Below are positions 1-5,900 of a stretch of 11,594 nt of DNA, in pieces. The stretch's first letter is position 1. The number at the start of each line of letters is the position of its first letter. Both the position numbers and the translations under genes were made by a program. The notes beneath the pieces are model-generated. The model did not search any database. It had not been told where the DNA came from and saw only the letters and a list, made by a program, of their open reading frames with translations. The stretch covers positions 1 to 11,594 of the forward strand of contig CAMOLN010000011.1 in assembly GCA_946618745.1 (NCBI GenBank), in the 5' to 3' direction. This DNA is from an uncultured Alphaproteobacteria bacterium. Its GTDB lineage: Bacteria > Pseudomonadota > Alphaproteobacteria > RF32 > CAG-239.

Positions 1-1
1 T

Positions 2-937
2 GATAATAGTGAAATGTTTATACCTAAACGACCAACGATTCAAACTACCGTTGTCGACAAACCGCAAAAGCCTTCGATGACACCTCCGGGAGACAGTCTT
101 ACCGAAAGGTTACAAAAAGATCCTCAAAATAAGAACGATAATCTCATTGAAGGTACTTGGATTGAAAAATTAGGCGAATTATCTCCCAGTAAATTATTAA
201 ACATTGAAGATGAAGACAAGAATACGACCACAAAAAAAGAATCTGAAGTTGACGACGAAAAAAATGCAACTACGGAAGAAGATGCAGATATTGATGATAT
301 GATGAAAGTTTCACGTCAAAATGCAAAGAATACCCGCTCAAATGCTGCTGTTTTTGACATTGCCGGAGTTATGTTGAGGATGAATGTGCAACAAACGGAA
401 GAAGTATTATCCAATCGAGGATTTAAGAAAATCAATGCTCGATATCAGGTACCAAATTTTATCAAGTGGCGCAATGAGGAAATTTGTCGTAATTCCGGTG
501 TGGTCGGATATGAAAGATTACAGGCTTGTATGTTAAAAAAAGCTAAGAAAGATGGTTTTGAATATATAGAGTATCTTAAGTTTGCAAAATTTGAAACTAA
601 AGAAGAGATAGAAGTTTATTTTTCCAGCAATTTTACTGATAATAAGGTTTATAAGATTTATTACACCTCAAACATCGTTTCAATCAATGGTAATTCGCCT
701 AAAGCTGTTTATTTGCGAAATCTTAAAATATATGATTTTTGGCGTAAAATAAGCAGGAAATACGGCAATCCGGATGATAAAAACCGGGTAGTCTGGGGAT
801 TGGGAGGTAATAAACCTTATTTGAAAGCAAAAACCGGAAAATTAAAATTGGAAGATCCGATGTTTATTGAAACAGATTATGATAAAATGGCTCAAGCAGA
901 TCAACGTTTTATCAGCAGTGATTTTTATAATTTTTAG
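2..937 (+). CDS. Hypothetical protein, acidic linker plus conserved C-terminal domain (5' end probably outside window)
   Basis: I do not recognise a named family. The frame is open to the left edge, with four sense codons before the first ATG at 14. That ATG has no Shine-Dalgarno sequence, so the true start is probably upstream and any signal peptide would be missing. Counting from that Met (307 aa), residues 1-110 are polar, rich in Pro, Glu, Asp and Lys, and probably disordered. Residues from about 112 are compact. They hold DIAGVMLRM followed by EEVLSNRGF, a pattern (G-x-x-L-x-M, then E-E-V, then L-x-x-x-G-F) that recurs in alphaproteobacterial envelope proteins. Later come Y-G-N-P and, a few residues on, V-V-W-G-L-G-G, like the 'KYG-P...WG' ending of the same kind of protein. 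That likeness is from memory. The gene leads the operon, 11 bp before the ChpT-like gene, so a role tied to signalling or chemotaxis is possible but unproven. Confidence 0.75.
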   Translation, partial: DNSEMFIPKRPTIQTTVVDKPQKPSMTPPGDSLTERLQKDPQNKNDNLIEGTWIEKLGELSPSKLLNIEDEDKNTTTKKESEVDDEKNATTEEDADIDDMMKVSRQNAKNTRSNAAVFDIAGVMLRMNVQQTEEVLSNRGFKKINARYQVPNFIKWRNEEICRNSGVVGYERLQACMLKKAKKDGFEYIEYLKFAKFETKEEIEVYFSSNFTDNKVYKIYYTSNIVSINGNSPKAVYLRNLKIYDFWRKISRKYGNPDDKNRVVWGLGGNKPYLKAKTGKLKLEDPMFIETDYDKMAQADQRFISSDFYNF

Positions 938-948
938 GAATATGAAAT

Positions 949-1551
949 ATGAAAAATTTAATTTCGGAATTAATATGTACTCGTATAAGTCATGACATTA
1001 TAGGTAATATAGGAGCCGTGGCTAATGCCTCGGAATTATTGGAAGAAGGTGATCTTGACTTTTTGGATGATATAAAGAGTATATTAAGAACAAGTTCTTT
1101 CAATCTTACTGCGCGTATGAAATTTTTCCGCTTGGCCTTCGGACTCGATAACAACAATCTTGATGATTTAAATATGGTAAAATCAACTTGTGAAAGCTAT
1201 TTAGCCAGTTTGGGAAATTCAGATTACCCCATTAAATTAGAAGCTGAATGGGAAAACATCAAACAAAGAAAAACAGCCATGGTTGCAATTATGGTAATGG
1301 CTGACTTGTTCGTAAGAGGAGGAATTATTAAATTAAATGAAATTAACGGTAATTTACGGGTAGAAATAAACAGAGAACATAAAATATCATCAGATAAATG
1401 GCAAAATTTACAAAAAATGATGAGCGGTGATGTTGAGTATGTAACGGCAAATACTGCGCCTTTAGCTCTCTTGTTAGAGAAATGCGGCTTGCAAAATTTA
1501 AGTTTAACAAGTGATGCAGAAAAATATTATTTAACAGTTTCGGAGATTTAA
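949..1551 (+). CDS. chpT: ChpT-like histidine phosphotransferase
   Basis: Predicted cytoplasmic histidine phosphotransferase of the ChpT family, 200 aa, close to the usual length. In Caulobacter, ChpT is a dimer that moves phosphate from CckA to CtrA and CpdR. It has a two-helix DHp domain and a degenerate kinase-like domain that does not use ATP. Here the first helix has T-R-I-S-H-D-I-I-G, with His15 as the expected phospho-acceptor, followed by GAVANASELLEEGD. The second helix ends in FFRLAFG (59-65), matching the 'FTRVAFG' that closes the ChpT DHp domain. Residues 75-200 would be the degenerate domain, and no ATP-binding N or G boxes are visible. The ATG at 949 has AGGAA at 936-940, overlapping the preceding stop codon; an ATG at 942 is out of frame. 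One base separates it from the receiver gene, so the likely partner is that regulator. It may be a chemotaxis-dedicated paralogue, not the cell-cycle ChpT itself. The family call is good; the partner is inferred. Confidence 0.82.
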   Translation: MKNLISELICTRISHDIIGNIGAVANASELLEEGDLDFLDDIKSILRTSSFNLTARMKFFRLAFGLDNNNLDDLNMVKSTCESYLASLGNSDYPIKLEAEWENIKQRKTAMVAIMVMADLFVRGGIIKLNEINGNLRVEINREHKISSDKWQNLQKMMSGDVEYVTANTAPLALLLEKCGLQNLSLTSDAEKYYLTVSEI

Positions 1552-1552
1552 G

Positions 1553-1930
1553 ATGATTTGTATGATAGCTGACGACTCAAAAATTATGCGAATTCTGTTA
1601 GGAAAGATAGTCGGCAATTTGGGATATAAGGTAATTGAGGCTGAAAATGGCGATGAATTACTGAATAACTATGAAAATATTCAGCCCGATTTGGTTATTT
1701 GCGACTGGGAATTGCCTATGGTCGACGGAATTGATGTTCTTTATTCTATTCGTAACAACAAAAAAGTTAAACAACCGATATTTATGTTCTGTGCTTATGT
1801 GAAAGATACAGATGTTTTGCAAAAAGCATTGGAGGGCGGAGCAAATGATTTTATTATTCGACCGTTTGACGAAGATATTATTGCTTCAAAATTGAAGTTG
1901 GCATTATTAAAAAATAAAGGAATTATCTGA
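1553..1930 (+). CDS. Single-domain CheY-like response regulator with atypical active site
   Basis: Stand-alone receiver domain of 125 aa with no output domain, the size of CheY. The acidic pocket is present: Asp7-Asp8 in I-A-D-D-S-K, and phospho-acceptor Asp51 in VICDWELPMVDG. Two normally conserved switch residues differ. The Thr/Ser that ends strand 4 (Thr87 in E. coli CheY) is Cys80 in FMFCAY. The invariant Lys of the K-P-F motif (Lys109) is Arg103 in IIRPF. Phe100 stands at the Tyr106 position. It lacks the 'FATGY' motif of the alphaproteobacterial FAT GUY receivers. CGGAGA at 1541-1546 serves as the ribosome binding site. The stop overlaps the next start as TGATG, indicating translational coupling with the methyltransferase. 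It probably accepts phosphate from the ChpT-like protein and acts on motility or on the methyltransferase, but this is inference. No flagellar or other output partner is visible. Confidence 0.88.
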   Translation: MICMIADDSKIMRILLGKIVGNLGYKVIEAENGDELLNNYENIQPDLVICDWELPMVDGIDVLYSIRNNKKVKQPIFMFCAYVKDTDVLQKALEGGANDFIIRPFDEDIIASKLKLALLKNKGII

Positions 1931-2850
1931 TGTTAAAGAAAGATTTTGAGTTTTTGCTAAAGCTGATGAAAGAAAATGCAGGTTGGCATTTTGATGAAAA
2001 GAGTTATTTTATTATCGAAAAAAAAATTGCTAATTTTATCCGCGGTAAAAATTTCGGATCCGAGGAAGATTTGATTGATGAGCTTATGCTCGGAAATAAT
2101 CGCAATCTTATAAATCAGGTAGTGGAAGCGGTTGCTTTTTCCGATACTATGTTTTTTCGAGATGCCGAAGTTTTTGCCGATTTTAAAAATAAAGTTCTTC
2201 CTAAATTAAAGGATAAATGTCGATCTCGTAAAGAAATTAACGTGTGGAGTATAGGTTGTTCTAGCGGTCAGGAAACATACAGCATCGCTATAATATTTGA
2301 TAAATATAAAAAAATGTTTCAGAACTGGAAAATTAACATTTCCGGATCGGATATATCTATTGTAGCAATTAATAAATCGCAACGAGGGTTATATAACAAT
2401 TTTGAAATTCAAACCGGATTAAATATTGAAGATATATTGGAATATTTCAATCATAACGGAGATCAGTGGACAGCAAAAGATTTTTTACGGCAGAAAGTTG
2501 ATTTTCGTCATTATAATATTTTAGATGAAATTACCGGAACTAATAAGTTTGAAGTTATTTTCTGCCGTAATTTATTAAAATATTTTGATAAAGAACATCA
2601 AGATGAGATATTAAAAAAATTAAGTGAACGGCAACCTCAAGGCGGTTATTTGATATTGGGAAAAAATGAGAAAATACCGGCTTTGGATAAGTATTATTAT
2701 CCGGCATCCGGTATAAATGATATTTATCTCGCTATCGGTAAGCAGCAAACGGAAACAGTTTTTAACGGCAATATATCAATTTCATCTCCGGCAAACAATG
2801 ATGAAGAAGAGCAAATGCCCAGTTTTACCAGGCCTAAAGAATTCATTTGA
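1930..2850 (+). CDS. cheR: CheR-type chemoreceptor glutamate O-methyltransferase
   Basis: SAM-dependent methyltransferase of the CheR family, 306 aa. CheR methylates glutamates on the cytoplasmic helices of chemoreceptors for adaptation. Residues 1-65 are the small helical N-terminal domain. The linker has FSDTMFFRD (70-78), the counterpart of 'TNETSFFRE', with Arg77 at the position that contacts SAM. The Rossmann domain begins with VWSIGCSSGQETYSIA (105-120), the usual 'ACSTGEEPYSLA' motif with Gln114 replacing the first Glu; Glu115 is kept. Asp141 in SGSDIS fits the ribose-binding acid. FCRNLLKYFD (211-220) matches the family 'FCRNVLIYFD'. Residues 272-306 form a polar acidic tail without a clear receptor-tethering pentapeptide. 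AGGA at 1918-1921, inside the previous gene, is 8 bases before the ATG, and the two genes overlap by 1 bp. CheB and receptors are absent nearby. This is the last gene of the operon; no GC-rich terminator hairpin follows. Confidence 0.92.
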   Translation: MLKKDFEFLLKLMKENAGWHFDEKSYFIIEKKIANFIRGKNFGSEEDLIDELMLGNNRNLINQVVEAVAFSDTMFFRDAEVFADFKNKVLPKLKDKCRSRKEINVWSIGCSSGQETYSIAIIFDKYKKMFQNWKINISGSDISIVAINKSQRGLYNNFEIQTGLNIEDILEYFNHNGDQWTAKDFLRQKVDFRHYNILDEITGTNKFEVIFCRNLLKYFDKEHQDEILKKLSERQPQGGYLILGKNEKIPALDKYYYPASGINDIYLAIGKQQTETVFNGNISISSPANNDEEEQMPSFTRPKEFI

Positions 2851-2902
2851 TTTTATAAAATATCTTATTACGTTGACAATTGTTTTTGAATAACCCTGCT
2901 AA

Positions 2903-5900
2903 TTATTCCGGAATATTCATAGAGCATCCGTTAAGCGATGTAATATCAGGGATTGCGGTAATGTTAGTTCCATCTTCACTCCAAGACATAGATCCTATAT
3001 CTTCAATGGCAACAATACGTGCCGTGGTACCTGATGAAGATACCCAATAGATAATCCCGACAGGAGTTTTATCCGAGTGAGAATTGTTATAACTATCATA
3101 GGTTATAATTCCGTTATCACTATAGACGACATCGCCGACTTGCGGAGAGGATGCATTAGAAAGAGATGGTGAGGTAAAGCAATTTTCACAAAACTGAACA
3201 GCTCGAACATTAGCGGTATTATTCTTAAACTTGGTGGAACTGCCACCGGCTCCATTTATATGTACTACCCGAGCACTGTTACTATCAACTTCAGATGAAG
3301 ACCAATAATAATCGTTGGTTAAATCTGAACGTGATAGAGCGGATAAAGCGGCATTGATTGTGGATTTAACAACAGGTAGTCGGCGTAGCTCGCCAATAGC
3401 CGGAAGATACCAGTTGCCTGCCCCGAAATGACTGTCGGAACTACTAATATTACCAGGATAATATTGATTTGCAGCAACGGCAGCATAAGTTGTTTCTGAA
3501 GTTCCTAATTGTGCAACAATTGCTTGGGTATAAGCATAGCCATCATAAATCTGACAACTTAATACGGGATCACAAGCTGTATAATATCTGGTTCCGTTCA
3601 GCTCGCAATAGTCTTGCGGATCGGTAGGAGTTTGTCCGGTACAAGTTTCGGTATAATCAGAGGCACATTGACAAGTATTATAATACATGGGTGCCCCGGA
3701 AGCTGTTTGACAATAATCAGCTGTATCAGCCGGAACCAAATGATCTGAAGCACTACATGTCAAAGAATATCCGCTGTTGCACAAACAATTTCTATAATAA
3801 TTCTCAGTTCCGGATGGACCGGTAATTGAACATACATCATTGCTATCACCATGGATGTGATTATTGGAAGTGGCCTGACAGGTCTTGTTATAATCGCTGT
3901 TGCAAACGCAATGTTCATAAACGGTCGTTTCGTTTATAGTGCAACTTTCGGAAGTTGTATCAACTCCTTGTCCATTACCGGTACAAGTTGTCCAACCTGA
4001 CGGGCATTCACAGGATTGATAATAACTAATTCCACCGGAAACACAAGCTGCCCCAACACCGATTTGATTATTATTACAGGTGGTCCAACCATTGGAAATA
4101 TCGCAAGTAGAACAAGCGGTATAATATCTGGTTCCGTTAAGTTCGCAATAATCTTGCGGATCTGCCGGAATCTGTCCATCAGAGTTACATGTTTCGGTAT
4201 AGCCAGGAGCGCATTGGCAGGCGGTATAATATAAAGTTGATCCTGAAGCAGTTTGGCAATAATTATTGCTATCTGTCGGAACTAAATGATCCGAATTACT
4301 GCAAGTATATTCATATCCGCTGTCACATTGACAATTTCGATAATAATTTTCTGTGCCGGAAGCCCCGATAATTGAGCAAACATCACTGCTGTCGCCATGA
4401 ATATGATTGTTTAACGTTGCTTGGCATGTCTTATTATGACTACTGTCACAAACACAATTTTCATAAAACGTAATACCGCTGATAGTACACATTCCTAAAC
4501 TTGTGTTGCCAATCTGTCCGTTGCCATTACATCTTTCATAACTACTGTTACAATTACAGCTTTCATAGACAGTCACACCACTGGCAGTTTGGCAAGTTTG
4601 AGCCGAAGGATCTATCTCGTGATCCTCATCACAAATATTCCATCCTTCCGGACAAGTGCAAGACTGGTAATAACTGGTTCCACCAGAAACACAAGCTGTT
4701 CCCACACCGATTTGATTTCCCGTGCAAGCAGTCCAATCACTGGGAACTTCACATGAACAGGAGGTATAATATCTGGTTCCGTTAAGTTCGCAATAATCTT
4801 GCGGATCTGCCGGAGTTTCACCCTCACAAGTTTCTGTATACCCCGAAGCACATTGACAAGCATTGTAATAAACAGTTGCGCCAGAATTAGTTTGGCAATA
4901 ATCATTGGCGTCCACAGGGGCTAAATGATCAGAATTACTGCAAGTGAAAGTATAACCATTGTCGCATAAACAATTTTTATAATAATTTTCAGTTGCACCG
5001 GACGAATTGCTTATCGTACATACATCACTGCTGTCGCCATGAATATGATTATTGGATGTGGCTAAACACGACCGATTATAATCGCTTTTACAAATACAGT
5101 TTTCGTAAACCGTAGCCCCACCGTTTAAGGTGCACATTCCGGAAGTTGTATCACCGATTTGTCCATTACCGGTACATTCAATATAGTTACTGTTACAACG
5201 ACAGCTTTCATATACAGTTACACCATCATCAGTTTGACAAGATTGAGTTGAAGGATCAATTTCATGATTATCATCACATGTTGCCCACCCTGAAGGACAA
5301 GCACAGGATTGATAATAATCGACAACTCCGGAATTACAAGCATCTCCTACTCCGCTTTGATTGGCTCCCAAACAAGTATGCCAACCGCTATTGATATCGC
5401 ATTGACATCTCTTCCATAAAACATAATCACCTTTATCATCTTGACAGCCATAGCCACTCATACCGGTTTGCCCGACACCGTTACAAGTTTGAGTATACTC
5501 GGAGGTACAAACTATGGTATCGGAACATTGATACATTTTGCCGCCACATCCGTCATCTTTCCAAATACCGGTAGGATGAGCACCCGGAGAACAATTAAAA
5601 TAATTATTTGACCAATGATCCGGAATTTCATCTATATCACATTGACAAGATTCATAGTAATAACGCCCGTCAATCTGACAATAAGCACTGCCGGTTGAGG
5701 GAGAAACCCGATCATTATCATCACAAGTATATTTGAAACGTTCATTACATTTACAATAAGGATACAAATCAACCGAGTTTACCATAATGCGGTTATTAAC
5801 CGCGTCGTAAGGAACTTTATTTTTCCATTTATTAATCAGAGTATTTGAAGAATTTACATTCGATAAATCCTGAGTACAAGCCTTGCCGGTTACAGTAGCA

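Larger units (their letters stand above)
3560..5760 (-). repeat. Tandem array of four-cysteine units within the giant gene
   Basis: This stretch encodes about twenty consecutive units of 31-41 residues with the spacing C-(8-14)-C-(8-15)-C-x-C. A Tyr or other aromatic usually lies three residues before the third Cys, as in YYQSCTC, VYESCNC, FYENCVC and YYRNCQC. Units near 5396-5760 are degenerate and do not fall into the higher-order pattern (for example YYYESCQC and VLWKRCQC). Units from 5395 down to 3560 are ordered in three long repeats, listed separately. The array carries four cysteines per unit, so the natural reading is two disulfides per unit after export. Confidence 0.85.

Noticed and set aside
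2850..2861. ATTTTATAAAAT palindrome as a bidirectional terminator between cheR and the giant gene
   Set aside because: It has no G-C pairs and no following U-tract; a hairpin this weak would not terminate.
2873..2901. TTGACA on the plus strand after cheR as a promoter for an antisense RNA into the giant gene
   Set aside because: No acceptable -10 box lies 16-18 bases downstream (CCTGCT, CTGCTA, TGCTAA), so only half a promoter is visible.
2904..2915. TATTCCGGAATA palindrome overlapping the giant-gene stop codon
   Set aside because: It is 12 bp, has no loop and no U-tract, and lies mostly inside coding sequence; best seen as chance.
3934..5394. Overlapping open frames on both strands in the repeat region
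   Set aside because: They recur with the repeat period in alternate frames of the giant gene, lack ribosome binding sites and encode no recognisable domain; they are shadows of the repeats.
3560..5395. CRISPR-like array because of regular repeats
   Set aside because: The period is far too long, the whole region is in one coding frame, and there are no short identical repeats with unrelated spacers.
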